Source: Gibbula magus
Taxonomy: Eukaryota > Mollusca > Gastropoda > Trochida > Trochidae
Assembly (NCBI GenBank): GCA_936450465.1
Contig: OW388292.1
Coordinates: 23,714,652 to 23,778,651 of the forward strand
Length of the DNA stretch: 64,000 nt
Direction: 5' to 3'
Under the pieces are notes generated by a model that was not told where the DNA came from, made no database searches, and was given only the letters and a program-made list of their open reading frames with translations. Position numbers and translations under genes: made by a program. Positions 11,735 to 25,059 of this stretch are shown one piece after another (the stretch's first letter is position 1; each line of letters opens with the position of its first letter).

Positions 11735-11819
11735 CAAGCTATCACTTGAAAATTGCTGCCATGCAGTATGAAACAAATTTGTAGTGATCATTGATATTGT
11801 AGCAAAACTACTTTTGCAA

Positions 11820-11823
<4 letters not shown>

Positions 11824-11889
<66 letters not shown>
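11824..11889. repeat. (AT)n microsatellite
   Basis: About 33 AT units directly after GCAAAACTACTTTTGCAACAAA, which ends the Penelope-like sequence. Confidence 0.95.
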
Positions 11890-11895
<6 letters not shown>

Positions 11896-11899
11896 AAAT

Positions 11900-13510
11900 G
11901 TGTAGGTATATGTTAGATAACAGTTGATAAGAAGTTAGATCTTTGCCTAAATGAGGTTACACATGAATGCACAATAAAGTATTATCCCTTTAATGCTCAT
12001 CTTCACACAACCCCCTAACATAAAATATTTTAAGGGTTTATGTTTTTCAACATGTATTTTGGAGATTGGATGAGAGTATATACTTTCATTTAGAGCTACA
12101 AGGGGGCAAAATCAAACATGTCAAAATAGAAATGAACCAATCTAAACCCTCATATTTTACTCACCTGAGCATTTCCTGATTTTGGACAGTGTTCACGAAC
12201 ATCAAGTCGAATCAACAATAGATAACTACCTGAATCACTCAACAACAATGAATTTCATATGATATTGTGTTTCTCAACTGAACCATCTATAACACATACT
12301 TCTGTTTCTTGGGGCTTGTACGATTCGAAATGTAGTAATCTTTGTTTTATATTTGGTAATTCTGGCTCAATATTCTTCATTCATATTCCTTATCCTACGT
12401 TCAGGTCCTCATAATGGCATCAACTGAAGGTTAATAGTAATAGATGGTTGATAGATGGGGGGGGGGGAGGGGGGACGTTTTTAATAAAATACATTAACAC
12501 AGTCGTCAAACGTTTCATCAGCCAATCAGCTGTTTGCAGAAGTGTGACGTGTTATTCAGGAGTGATGCTCAACGAGTATCTGGCTTATGTTATTGTTTAC
12601 ATTATACACTCGTATAGCCGTCACGTATTGTTCACTGATTATACTTGTCAAAACAGCCTAAACGTGATCAAAGCTATTAGAAACAATGTCGGAATATTCT
12701 GTTCAGTCATTAATTAACTGTGGTTATTGTACACATGTGTTTAGATTGTGTAGTCTCCGATAATGCCGAGTGAATCTTTCAGCGTAAATCTACCGCCATT
12801 GTCGTTTCTTTGTGTCATTTTGAAGTGTCAGTTCTATAGCGTTACTGCGTGCATGTCCATAACTGACCATTTCCGTTTATGCAGACTCTTATTCAAGCAA
12901 TGAGATCTCGTTTTGAACAACGTAACTCAAGGGATAACAAAGATTTGAATGAAGAATTGGATCGGCAAACAAGCCAAGAATTCATACTAATCCTACTCAG
13001 CGAAAAACGAGACTTATGCGACGTATATCTATATAATTTTACAAATTAAAATAAATACATATCAACAATTGTAAATAACACTTTACGATATCCATATTGA
13101 TTTAAATAACGAACCTGTTGTCACCATGTGATTGTTAATCCATATACACCGGTGTGCAGCATACATAATGTGAATGACCGGCTACTATCACCGACGAAAC
13201 AACAGAAAATCATATTCTTAGTTTCCTGACTTTCATTGGCTCACGATGTCCAGACTGAGTGTCGCCTACATGTGTATCGTTAATTTACTAAGGACCAAGT
13301 TAGTATCACCAGTTACATCATATGACAGGACGTTGACAATATCCTGACGCACCACCTCTTATATTATTGAACCGTCCCAGTGACTGATATCTGGCATCAA
13401 CGCGAAGGTGTTAAAGCATTAAGCGTAATTACTAAATGTTGATTTAATGACTTAACTTCTCAACAATATAGAATTAAATTCAAAACAAGTGTTTGCCACT
13501 AACATGGCAA
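11900..13510. other. Intergenic, one G-rich run
   Basis: No gene is recognised. A G-run of 17 Gs interrupted by one A lies at 12457-12474 and could form a quadruplex. Everything else is ordinary AT-rich sequence. Confidence 0.5.
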
Positions 13511-14242
13511 TGTCCCCCGCCGGTGACATTGACCTAGTAAGACACATCATTGGAGCTACTTGGGTTCATGATATATCGTGTTAATAAGAGTTCTAAAAGT
13601 GGTCAAAGTGTTGTGGTGACCTTGAAAATAAGGTCAAGGTCACCAAATCGACCGACACCAAATTTGAAAACATTTGGTCCAACCGGTCATAATAAATGGT
13701 GATAACAAGAGTTCGAAAAGTGGTCAAAGTGTTGTAGTGACTTTGAAAATAAGGTCAAGGTCACCAAAATCCCCTGGTATCTGCGTCATCCCCCAGTGTA
13801 GACTGACACCAAATTTGAAGACTTTGAGTCCAACTGGTAAAGATATATATCGCGTTAACAAGAGTTAGAAAAGTGCTCAAAATGTTGCGGTGACCTTGAA
13901 AATAAGGTCAAGGTCACCAAAATAAACTGGTGTCTGCGTCTGCCCACAATGTAGGCAGAAACCAAATTTGAAGACTTTGGATGCAACGCTTCATGAGATA
14001 TCGCGTAAACAAGAGTTCAAAAAGTGGTCAAAGTGTCGTGGTGACCTTGAAAATAAGGCCAAGGTCACCAAAAGTGACTGGTGTCTGCGTCTTCCCACAA
14101 TGTAGGCAGACATGAAATTTGGTGACTTTGGATGCAACGCTTCATAAGATATCGCGTAAACAAGAAATGTGACGTACGGACGTACGTACGTACGGACCCC
14201 GCTGAATACATAGTCCCCCGTTCCGCGTTGCGGCGGGGGACA
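13511..14242. mobile_element. TIR-bounded tandem-repeat element (pearl/HINE-like architecture)
   Basis: TGTCCCCCGCCG (13511-13522) and its exact reverse complement (14231-14242) bound 732 bp. Inside are four diverged units of about 120-150 bp. Each contains GTGACCTTGAAAATAAGGTCAAGGTCACC or a variant, a hairpin-capable motif, followed by ACCAAATTTGAA and ATATCGCGTTAACAAGAG. A CGTACGTACGTACGG microsatellite precedes the right end. Tandem core repeats plus a tetranucleotide tract recall bivalve pearl elements, thought to be Helitron-related non-autonomous elements. No TSD is seen. Confidence 0.65.
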
Positions 14243-15439
14243 ACTAGATTTTCAGCATTTTAATTAACATTTCATCGATTTTACCCAAATAACATGATAT
14301 TGATAGAACAGAATCTGAAAGAAAATGTGTACGTAAAAGGAAAACGCCTTTTTCATTTCGATTTGAAGTTAATAATGATTCCTTATTATAGATATATCAT
14401 TGGAGGCTTTAATATTTTTTGACATTTTCACCCGTCACATTTCTCTACAGTAGTATTACACTGAATAAAATAACTGCCTGAATGTAAGTCATTGTAAATG
14501 AACAAAATTTAACGAAAGCCCGATTTATTCTTTCTAAAAACTGTAACAATGTAACAATGTTGAAAATTGAATGGTTTCTAAGTTATAATGCAATTATTCT
14601 ATTATCAATAAAAAAAATACCATGAGAAATATTGACTCAGTAGACCTCAAACTAAACTGGCCTCTTGCAACAGAAAATCAAGCACAACAAAAAATTAAAT
14701 CAAATGACGTTTATAATTGAAAATTGCATGATTGTTTTTATATTTGAATTGTCAGTTATTCATTTCAAAACATATTGTAGCCTATAAAATAACCTAACGC
14801 TCCGCTCGATTGGGAAAAGAACAAAACTAAAACCAGTGATTGAATATCGAAAAATGCTCCGAAATGATGCACAAATGCACAAATACCCATTCTATCGGAA
14901 ACTTACAACGTCAAAGGTGTTATTATGTTTTAAACGAATCATCGACGAAAATCGACAAATCGCCAAAGTATTCCATTGTAGCAACTCCTGAGTATGACGT
15001 CACATCGCTAACGAAGGTTATGCTACACTGTGTGGCCGCGGAAAACTGTTTCAAGATTGAGATAATTAGCAGGCCAATTTTACTCACTTTGAACCGCGAT
15101 ATCTTGCTAAGTAGGTGACGCTTCGAAATAATATTTAGTGTTTTGTTTACTTGAAAGCATTGCCTATATGAATAAAAGAATTAACATCGAACAGAACAGA
15201 GAGGTTTATTATCTTTAATACACCTGTAGAAATAAAACCGTTCATGTCATGAACATTTGTTTTTCATATGTTTTAGTTGTGGGTTAAAAGCTTTTAGTAG
15301 TTCTGTATGTGGCATTCTAATTTAAAATTTCTTGGCATGTCAATTGGTAGATAAAAGGGAGGATGTGTTGAACCATTTCATTATATTTATACTGTAGGTA
15401 GTTAGAGTAACACCCATATTACACCATTGTGAAATCGGA
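14243..15439. other. Intergenic, nothing firm
   Basis: A 92-codon frame at 14840-15118 resembles nothing I know and lacks other signs of coding. No repeat is recognised. Confidence 0.45.
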
Positions 15440-16701
15440 AAATCCATTTTAAAACACTTAATATGATTTGTCAACTCTATTAAGATAACTGATACGAAGT
15501 CAAAGGATTTGACAATGACACACAGCGAACTACTTACTGCACAAGATAATATAATATGTGTAAAAAAACCATTGCGAACTGCAAAGAGACTCTCATGAAA
15601 ATGTCAACGTCGCCACTTGCACAGCAGTCGCAAGGTAGCAAGGTAGAAGACAGAGTAATTGTTGATAGTATACGCTCGTCTCAAAGATTGTCAGGCAGAA
15701 TTTTTCTATTTAAATATTCCATTGGGTTCACGTCAGTTCAGCTGTTCGAAATTTACCCAGGACCAATACTAACAGTTGTATGGGATTATGATGAATCTTA
15801 GTAGTAAGCACAACTACAACATTTAAGAATACCAAAAGTCCTGACGTATATTTTCTTCACTTTCAATTCCAATATGTAAAAAAAAGTTGTGTAGTATTGA
15901 GTAGTATTCTGTCTTCTGTGTGCGATTTCAGACGCTTGGTTTGAGGTTAATGGGTGTAAAAGCAGATTTGGTCTCGTGATAGTATCCTGTGGCATTCAAT
16001 TACATTGCAAGAAGATCAAAAGACGTGATTACTGGCGGTGGTTATTACCCAGTCTGTGACAAAGCTTCCAAAATTGTTCAACCTGTCCACAGTACCAAAA
16101 TACACGTTTGGATAATCAATAAATATTTAAACAGAAGTAGTTGTCTGTTTTTTAAGAATGAAAGTTTTCTTACATGGGATGTGATAAAATATTAATCAGA
16201 CATATATACTGGTGATAATAAGAATGTATGACACAGACCTTACGCAGTATTAATACTTTAAAGGCGCCCAAAAGAAAGTGTAAATAGTTTTTCCATTTAT
16301 ATTTTACAGATATACACAGAATACTATTTATTGATGTATTTATTGTATTTATAGAATCATCAAGCGTATAATTTACAACATATATGTCATCAGGATAAGG
16401 ATAAGCTTTTTTACTATTCAAAAATAACAACAGATTGTATCAGTGTTCTGTTGGCATTGGTAGTCCAATAGCATTGATATTGTGATATGTCACCCTTTTC
16501 TACGAGAGTGGACATTTGCACCAATCATTTGTTTTCGTATGTTATTGTACTCCCGCAATTTAAGTTAATTTATGTTAATTTATAAAATGAAGCATTGCTT
16601 TTACGGTACTGATTATACTTTTAATCTGCACCACCCGACTATGGAAATATGTTTACTTTTACACACAAATTGAGGGTTAACATGTCAAGACTATTTTCAA
16701 A

Positions 16702-16935
16702 GCAGATAATCAGTTTTCACAGAATCTGGTAATTATCTCAATGCGGGTACCAGATTACAATGTAATATTGTGAATAACCTGGCTGATCTCTCAAAGCCAT
16801 TTGTGCACCGCTGTGGACTGAAATAAAGTAGTCTCGAGTGAATGTCAGATGATCTCAATTAAAACCTGCTTCATAGTCTGACAGCTAAATCCTCCCACAG
16901 TCGTGTCTAATAGGATCCCCTGTTCAACAATTTCC
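16702..16935 (-). repeat. Dispersed repeat R, copy D
   Basis: On the minus strand it is nearly identical to 1436-1668, much closer than the surrounding arm homology. This suggests a separately mobile or recently converted unit. Confidence 0.7.
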
Positions 16936-18488
16936 ATTTGTCAGGTGCAGTCTTCGCTTTATATATCTTAAGGAAGACTGATATTATTTAGCAGACCATC
17001 GAGAACTATGATGTGAAAAATATGACGTTGAACATTTCTTTAAAATGAACTGAAAAAGATAATAAATAAAATTCTCAGCTGAAAATATTTTAAAGTTCAA
17101 AATGATTTCTTAAATACTCCCGCAAAATATAATGCTAATGTTGATAATTCGTTCAAAAGCTGTTTCATTCATGCTGATATATGCATGTACGGTTCACATC
17201 ATTTACGTTTGTTTTTTTCCAATGATATAACTATCACCTTAAGGTATAATTTCATGTTTTTCCGCGCCTGCATGACCTGATCATGTATCATAACTTTAAC
17301 TGTAATGATAAAATGGATTGTCAATATTTTGTTTTTCTTATATGATTAAATTAAGTGTTTTTAATTGTTATTATTCATTAGTATTTTAAGAAGACAGTTT
17401 CTTAAAGTTTCAAATCAAAGATAATTTGCATTTTCGCCTGTCAAATGTCAGTTTGATTAAATGCATATTTATTAGAATTAAAGTGATTTACTTTTCTAAT
17501 TAAAAGATCAATAAGTTAAACTCAGTAATAAGAGGGAGTACAATCTTTAAACTCATAACTCTGGAATAGCCAAAGTGGGCTTACATCTTGGAGTGATGTT
17601 ACACTTAGTCCTACGAACGGTTATGCAACTGATAATTCCTTCTTTATAATGTATCAAATAAATATATACTTACAGAACATCGATGCAAGTGGGTGGTGAT
17701 GTCACTAATGATGTGGGTATTTTCACATAGATCAACAGTTTTCCTAAAAGCTTGTTATCAACTCAACGTCAGTGTTAGGCATCTTGCAAAGGACGGTATG
17801 CAATGTATAAAGGCAATTTTCTGCAGAGCTGTCGGCTGAAATAGCAGTGGTCTTGAGTGGTTGTCATATTACAGTCTAATTGAATTTATCTCATAGTCTG
17901 ACATATAATTCACGTCACACAAGGTTCAAATAGGTCCATTTACTCAACCTTCTTCCGTCCTGTAACGAAGCTTACTTGGATAAACATTGTTGGTACAATT
18001 GTAAAGTGTTCAGCCTATACAAAGCCAAACTAGAATGCGCAGTGATTAAAATAATGATTTACATAATTCACCAGAGACATTGAAAATGCCAAATATAAAT
18101 ATATGAATTATTCATTCTAATATCACTCCTAACACTGCATTGTCACAACCACTGACAGTCAATATATACTCATTCACAGGAGGGAGTTACAGCGACTTGA
18201 CAATATGTCACTGATAAATTGCCATTCAATGTTGATATCGTATTCTTCTAATGCTTATTTCTTTGCCACTTTCTTGCATGTCATGAATATACGATATATA
18301 TTTTTCTCCCAGAGAAAAGTAGGGTAGTGTAATCTTGAATTTTTAGTGACACGGACACAAAAATCATATTTTATAGTAGTATTTGTAAAGTAAACATCTA
18401 AGTTACACTTTCCATAAACGGTACAACGGGCTAAGAGGAAAGAGTAACCTCAAATTATGACCATATGAATATCAATTCGTCTTGAAAA

Positions 18489-18785
18489 GGGGGCGGAATA
18501 GCGCAGTGGTTAGCGCGTTCGGCTTCAGATCAAGAGGTCCGGGGTTCGAATCCCGCCAGGGGCACGGCAACTTTGTCTGCAGTAGAGAACTGTTGTACAC
18601 GCAGTCAGGTTTGGGTGCAATGCTACACTGAATTTCAGTGCAGTACCACCCATGGTTCGCTAGTTCCAGCCGATGCTCGCAGGTTAAACCGCAATGCATA
18701 GCCACATGGCTTTCTCCCTGCCATAATACTAGCAGCCGCGATATAAGTGAAAGCGGCGTTAAACCCCAACTCACCTCACCTCACC
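18489..18785 (+). mobile_element. Full-length SINE S1 with 12-bp TSD
   Basis: Flanked by TCGTCTTGAAAA (18477-18488 and 18786-18797). In order: GGGGGCGGAATAGCGC, A-box region AGTGGTTAGCGCG, B box GGTTCGAATCC (18543-18553), GGCACGGCAACTTTGTCTGC, the body, then GAAAGCGGCGTTAAACCCC and (CTCAC)n. It is the best reference copy in the window. The 3' end resembles that of the LINE at 46025-49157. Confidence 0.93.
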
Positions 18786-20080
18786 TCGTCTTGAAAATCT
18801 GTTTGAAACTCCTCATTTTCACACATCATGTTCAAAGCTGTAAATAAACATATCTGTCAAACTGTAAGGTAATACAGCATTATATCAGCACTGTTACATA
18901 TTCTCAAAACTGTAAAATAGATTAAGAAGAAATAGTGACTTTAAACTATGTCTGTCTTGAAAATTGTTTGGGAAACAAATAGTACATTCTGTCAAACTTC
19001 TCATGTTCATAAACAGATCAGTCAAATATGTCAGGTTTAGTATTATATCAGCCGTGCTTGCAAAGATCTGTTATTATTATCTCGATATTTCAAATTCCCC
19101 AAATGAAATATCATCAAGCCTCTCGTACATAACATATTTTTAAAAAAACAATAATTTGCTACAGATTTCAAAATATACTCATTCATCAATTATATTTATT
19201 CAATGCTTGAAGAATTAAAAGAGGCAATATGAGTAAAAGCGACTAGCCACTCACAATCATTTCATTAAGACACTAATTTAGGCTTCTGCTCGGCTTTCCA
19301 CTTTTGTTGTCAATTTGATTGATTTGATTTGAGTGCATATTTCAAATGGTTGCTGCCGAATCGAAAAGTCGACACTAATTTTGCAGGAATAACAGAAATT
19401 ACAACACTCAAAGCAACTATGTATTTTCTATGACAGCCTAAGTGACACGCCTTCTACTTTTATTGATTATGAAAGTGAAATTGTTGAATGCTACCAGATG
19501 CAACTCTCAAAATCAATGCATGACCGCATTCTTTTTCAAGAACACCAACTAAATTACTTCTATAGTTTGCCTTGACCTAGTACTGCTAAATCATGGGAAA
19601 TACCGCATGATTATTCAGTCTCGGGAGCCAGGTAAACATGTTCGTTGTCCTGTATTTGCATTAGTCTAAACAAGCCAGAAGGCACCAATACTAGCAAGAC
19701 TCCATGAAGACACGTAATGAGGAAACTGAGAACGTGTCTTCTTTAACTCTGTTCATGTTTGCTGAGAGTTAATAGGGTTTTCTCAAAAGGTCAAAGTTAC
19801 GTTAAATTACGTTCGTTTACCAGTCCAGTGTAACTAATGATACATCATAAAGGACATCATGTAGGCAACATGCGTGGAAAGTGCTAAAATGTGAAAAGGT
19901 TATATTACATTCTCATTTTACTGAATCTAAAATTGTTTTTACTTTTCAGAAGGGACTTTTGATTCATACACTATGTAGATTGTGAAATAAAGATAAAATA
20001 TTTACGAGTATTACAATGTAATTAATCAACAATACTGAAGAAATACCACTTCATTTAATTCATTTCGTGTCTGAAATTAA

Positions 20081-21449
20081 GATGAAATATTGACAGTGGT
20101 GCATTATAACGCCTACCCATATGCACTATTTCTTAACATTTCTCTACACAAAGAAATACAAAACAATCATTTTCATCATAACCAAGGTCTGAAAAACACA
20201 TTTTACAACATATGTTAATGACATTTTATGATAATTATTTTTGTTGCATTCATTGCATTAAGTAAATGAATTTTAAATTTCCTATTTAACGTTTTAATTG
20301 TTGTTAAAGAAAAACTGTTATTTTTCACGGTTAGAATTCCATAAATTCCTCTATATACTATTATTGATACATTTGGAGAGGTATTTCAATTCAGCAATAA
20401 TTTAAAGCAATCACTTTGAACTGAAACTAACTAATTTCCTGAAAGATGTGTACATCATCCAGACGGCATACAATTTATATGGACGGAATCGCTGACTTGT
20501 TACAATTATCTAAAACTACTATTACTATTATTTTAACAACTGGATGTAATGATAAAACGGCGTCTCTGTTTATTAGACCAGAATCAGGAATTACATCTTT
20601 ATATTCTGTTGCATTTACAGGATACAACATACACACTGCTTTACAGTGCACATATCTGATAGGAAATAGGGAATATATGAACATGTTGATGTTTAAACCG
20701 ATCAACATTCATGTGTCTGCTGGGCTTTTTACTTAACGAATGTATTTACAAGTTGAACTCAACCAGTCAATGTAAACAAGTAACCATTGAATAGTGTTGT
20801 CTTAAGATATATGTAAGTACCATTCGTTAACATTGGTTTATGGTTATGTTAGCACCTAATGAAATTCGACATTCTAGGCCAGTAGAGCCGAGCATCAGGT
20901 GAACTCATCGGGTTCAATATTGTTTTTTCACTGACTCACTTTCCTATTTTAGTAAATTCAGTGTGCGTTCAAGCCCATGCTGTCAAGAACAGAAGGTTCC
21001 ATTAAAAGACTTTGCTAAAAGCATGGACATTCCCTCGAGGTTGTTTTCCCATTTATTCTACTTGCATAAAAAGGATCATGGAATATTAAAGGAACAGAAG
21101 TAGAGCACAATATACATCCTGCCTGTTTTTGTAGCTGTAGTTTGATGTTTGAAGTTAAGCATCTGTGTTTGGCATTGATGTTTGAGATTTGAACATTTCA
21201 AGTTATTTTCAGTTATAAGTGCACAACTAAGATTAAACAAATTAATATTTGTATTTTGTTACAAAGGCTTCATTTGAATATTCTGTTTTTTTAAGTTGAT
21301 TGTGTTATTTATCATTGGTTGTAGTAATTGGTTGAGTAACAAATTGGTCAGCAGCTATTTATTAATTCATTTCAATTCACTGTTTTACAAAGACCAATAT
21401 TTTTTAAATGATTTAATATTCTACATGTAGTAAATGAAGGGGGAAACGA
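20081..21449. other. Intergenic, nothing recognised
   Basis: The 96-codon frame at 20446-20736 has no recognisable similarity. The rest is AT-rich. Confidence 0.5.
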
Positions 21450-23505
21450 TTACGTCTCGGTCATCTAATTCACATGGTTTGGATTTAGAGACATTGGTTA
21501 ATACTTATACCAATGGCCTCTCTCAAATACTCGATCATCATGCTCTTTTGGTAACTAGGCTTGTTCGTGATCGCATGGGTCTCTGACGACATCCGTGAAT
21601 TACGTCGGCGTCGTAGACGTGCAGAAAGGAAATGGAGAAAGAGTAAACTAACGATTCAGAGGGATATCTTTGTCCAAGAAAAACGTGTTACAAGAACTGC
21701 TTTTCAAGATGCTAAGAAAGAGTATGGGGGAAAAGAGAGGATGTAAATCTCCCGAACAACACTGCGCCTTGTGATCTTTCACAGAAATTCTGTGACTACT
21801 TCTCTGGGAAAATACGCCAAATACGTGATGATCTGGACTTGTGCTCAACGAGCCCACCCTCGTTTGCAGAGTATTGTGGTCCTGTGTTATTGGATTTCGA
21901 ACCTGTTTCAGAAAGCATTGTGCGTGATATAGTCCTCAACTCACCGAATAAGAGCTGTAGCCTTGGTCCGACCCCGACCACCATCACGAAACAATACATC
22001 GAAGACCTAGTTCCGATGATAACGGCCTTGATAAACATGTCTCTCTCCACTGGGTGTGTCCCACAATCTTTTAAGGAAGCGATTGTCATACCCCGTCTGA
22101 AAAAAACTGGGCTAGATTGCAATATTATGAGAAACTTTCGGCCAGTCTCCAATCTACCTGTTATCTCAAAGGTGTTAGAAAAAGTTGTTCTTAAACAATT
22201 GCTGACACACCTCCGCACTGAAAGTCTCATGGAAACGCACCAATCGGCGTATAGGCAAAACCACAGCACTGAAACTGGTGTACTTAGTGTGGTCAATAAT
22301 CTCCTACTAAAAGCTGATGAAAGGAAAGTCTCTTTGATGGCGCTACTAGATCTAAGCGCCGCGTTTGACACGCTTGATCACTCAATTCTCCTGAAAAAAT
22401 TGGAAACAACATACGAATTACGGGGAACTGTTTTGACGTGGTTTACATCCTACGTCGGTGGTCGCAAACAGTCCAGTAGTAGTCCCCTTACATATGGAGT
22501 GCCACAGGGGTCTGTCCTAGGGCCAGTCCTGTTTACTTTGTATGTACAGCCTCTCTCTGATATCATTTCCTCCCACGACTGCGACTTTGAAAAGTACGCA
22601 GATGACACAGAAATGTCAAAAAGTGATATACCACACGCATTAAGTGATGTTAAGCAAAGGTATCAAATCATGCATCGACGCTGTCTTGGACTGGATGTAT
22701 AATAACAAACTGAAATTGAATACAGAAAAAACTGAACTCATGACTGTAGGCACATCTACTCGCCTAAAACTCATCACAGATAATTCAGCGACTGTACCAC
22801 AGAGCAATATCCCCTTCCAGCCCTGTGTGAAATACCTAGGAGTGACCCTGAATCAATCACTGACTCTCCACAATCACATCAGCAACGTTTCAAAGGCTTG
22901 CTTTTTAGATATGCGTCGAATAGCTGCAATCAGACCCCATCTTATTGAAGCAGCTGCGGCCAGCCTTGTACGGTGCTTTATCACCTCAAGGCTGGATTAC
23001 TGTAATTCTGTTTTCTACGGCCTCCACCTCGATGAAATAGCTCGCCTTAAACGTATCCAACACAGCGCAGCACGTCTGATCATGAAAAAGAGAAAGTCGG
23101 ACCACATCACTCCTTTGCTAAAATACCTCCCATATAGGTACAAATATAAAATCGCAGTGCTTGTGTACCGCCACTTTAATGGGTCACTGCCGCAATATCT
23201 CTCCCAAGAACTGTCTACCTACCAGCCTCCACGCACTCTTCGATCATCTGGTGAGAAACTATTAGCAGTCCCAAAATGCAAGCTCAAGTCAGCTGCAGAG
23301 CGCTCCTTCAAATACAGCGCCCCTTCAGTGTGGAATGCTCTCCCCACGGAACTCCGAAACACTCCAACTCGTCAGAGCTTTAAAATCGCCCTCAAAACAT
23401 TCTTGTTCAGGCAAGCCTTTCCCTAGACTGCTCCAACAGTTGTAGACAAAGCGCAATGAGTCCCACGGGAGACTTGCGCTATAAAAGTATGATACATTAT
23501 TATAT
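21450..23505 (+). pseudogene. L2/CR1-type LINE, 5'-truncated and frameshifted
   Basis: Non-LTR reverse transcriptase remnant. From 21487 the frame reads ETLVNTYTNGLSQILDHHA. After a shift near 21575 it continues SDDIRELRRRRRRAERKW (linker after the missing endonuclease). After a second shift near 21737 it reads through the RT to about 22655: NFRPVSNLPVISKVLEK, LLDLSAAFDTLDHSIL (first catalytic Asp), YGVPQGSVLGPVLFTLY and YADDTE. A third shift leads to the C-terminal part ending KTFLFRQAFP at 23423. The 3' UTR has GAGACTTGCGCTATAAAAGT, typical of L2-like elements. Three frameshifts make it non-functional, though the palm residues survive. Confidence 0.88.
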
Positions 23506-24231
23506 TATTATTTCCGTATTATAAAAAGACAACAACGCTCACATAAGATCGAGAACTCACAGTCCGTCATTCCTGGTCATGAGGAAATGTTTTGGCACAG
23601 ATTGACATTGTGGTGCAAATATTATAAAACACAGGCTGTGAATAAGAATACAAGTTTGTAATAAACTCAACTCTATTAAATTTTAATTACGGATGTCTTT
23701 TTTAAAGCTGTATTAACCTTTATAGCGAAAACTAAGGCAGGTACCATGCTCCTAAAATTGTATACATTGTCATTCGGCTCTAATTTGCAAGCTGACACAT
23801 TCAAACAGACTCTGGAATTGTTATCAATACTTCCAAAACTAGGGTCATCTCTGTTGAGAGTGGAAATAAACGTAGCATTCTTAGTTCTCACAATACACAC
23901 ACACACACCCGTAGACATTGACAAATGGGAGGCGTTGTTGTATGGCAACCAGGTAGACGTACAACAAGGATTGCTGTGCCACTGGCGAGGTCTTTGACTG
24001 TGAAAATGACCTAAGACACGTTGATGTAAAGAAATTAAAAAAATCAACGACATACTCAATACATGAATTTTGTGAAACATTTAGGTTTTATTCAAGCGCA
24101 TGTTGACATGTGTCGATCTTTTAATTTTAAATTTAGTTACACCAACTGTTACCATGTTACTGTAACCCTTCAATTAATGGATCTATCTGCACCAATATAG
24201 GTGTGGCAACATATACTCTTAGACAGTCGCT
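23506..24231. other. Intergenic, nothing firm
   Basis: The 134-codon minus frame (23676-24080) and the overlapping 83-codon plus frame have no recognisable motifs. I take them as chance. Confidence 0.45.
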
Positions 24232-24643
24232 ATGAAGCATCAGGCCAGGAAGGACAGTACTTTTGATCAAATTTTAGCACATCTACATTTTGTATAAGAG
24301 GATGATAATGATCAAATGCAAATTTCGGAAGATAGTTCCGACACTGACAGTGTACAAAATGATTTTGATCTGGAATCAACATCGTCAGGCAGTGATGGTT
24401 CTGTCTGAGGAACAAATTGTGGATCAAGAAACCTTTCAACAGATTAAGATGGCAGCAGGTCGTCTTTAAATCCACCACCACGTCGATATGTTTCAGTTGT
24501 ATACTTCAGAAATACACTGTTACATAAAGAAATGCAGAGGTTCATAAATATGCTAAAGATCAAGAAAGCAGAACATGCATGGACGTTTACAGATGTTGAT
24601 GAAAGTTATATACCTTATTTGGGAATTCTCATTACATGTTAAC
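24232..24643 (+). pseudogene. Possible decayed piggyBac-like transposase N-terminus
   Basis: One frame with two in-frame stops reads KHQARKDSTFDQILAHL, then an acidic Ser/Asp-rich stretch (EDSSDTDSVQNDFDLESTSS). A later frame gives WTFTDVDESYIPYLGILI, resembling the block before the catalytic core in piggyBac transposases. There is no catalytic core. It abuts the left end of the large transposon at 24682 but is outside its terminal repeat. Weak, based on composition and one block only. Confidence 0.25.
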
Positions 24644-24681
24644 ACTTAAACATCCATAGAGTTTGTTGATATATATGTATA

Positions 24682-24701
24682 TGAGTCTTTTTCAAAAAAA
24701 T
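24682..24701 (+). repeat. Left terminal inverted repeat
   Basis: TGAGTCTTTTTCAAAAAAAT. With the right end it forms a TIR of about 20 bp; similarity weakens further in. TATA precedes it. Confidence 0.75.
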
Positions 24702-25059
24702 GCAGGAATTCATGTCTTAGCCTCAGAAAATAATAATTCTTTGAAATATACTAAATATTTTGGGCTTATTTAGGACATTAGATCATTATCTTGTAAAATT
24801 CATGTTAACTATTGCACATGCATAATTAATTTATTTTTTACAGGACTTGAAAGTGCCAAAAATGAAGATTTTTCAATGTCTCTCGGCCAAATTGTTGTTT
24901 TTCTTTCAGCTCTTTAGCTGTAATTTATTTTATTAAAGTATTATTTTGGCTATGACTGTATATGTATTTATCATTTAGTTGACTGACATAAAGATTTAAA
25001 CATATCTGACTTCTTCATTCTGAAATATATCATGTTTTATTGTTGTCTCTCAGCTATTG

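Larger units (their letters stand above)
15440..20080 (-). repeat. Right arm of the large inverted duplication
   Basis: Inverted partner of 4335-9000, with a spacer of about 6.4 kb. It carries a private full-length SINE at 18489-18785 and lacks the fold-back and SINE insertions of the left arm. Part of it (17030-17600) is instead in direct orientation to 6940-7150 and 9880-10150, so the history includes more than one rearrangement. Confidence 0.72.

Noticed and set aside
18489..18565. Functional tRNA gene
   Set aside because: A and B boxes are present, but the cloverleaf does not close and the sequence continues as a SINE with a TSD.
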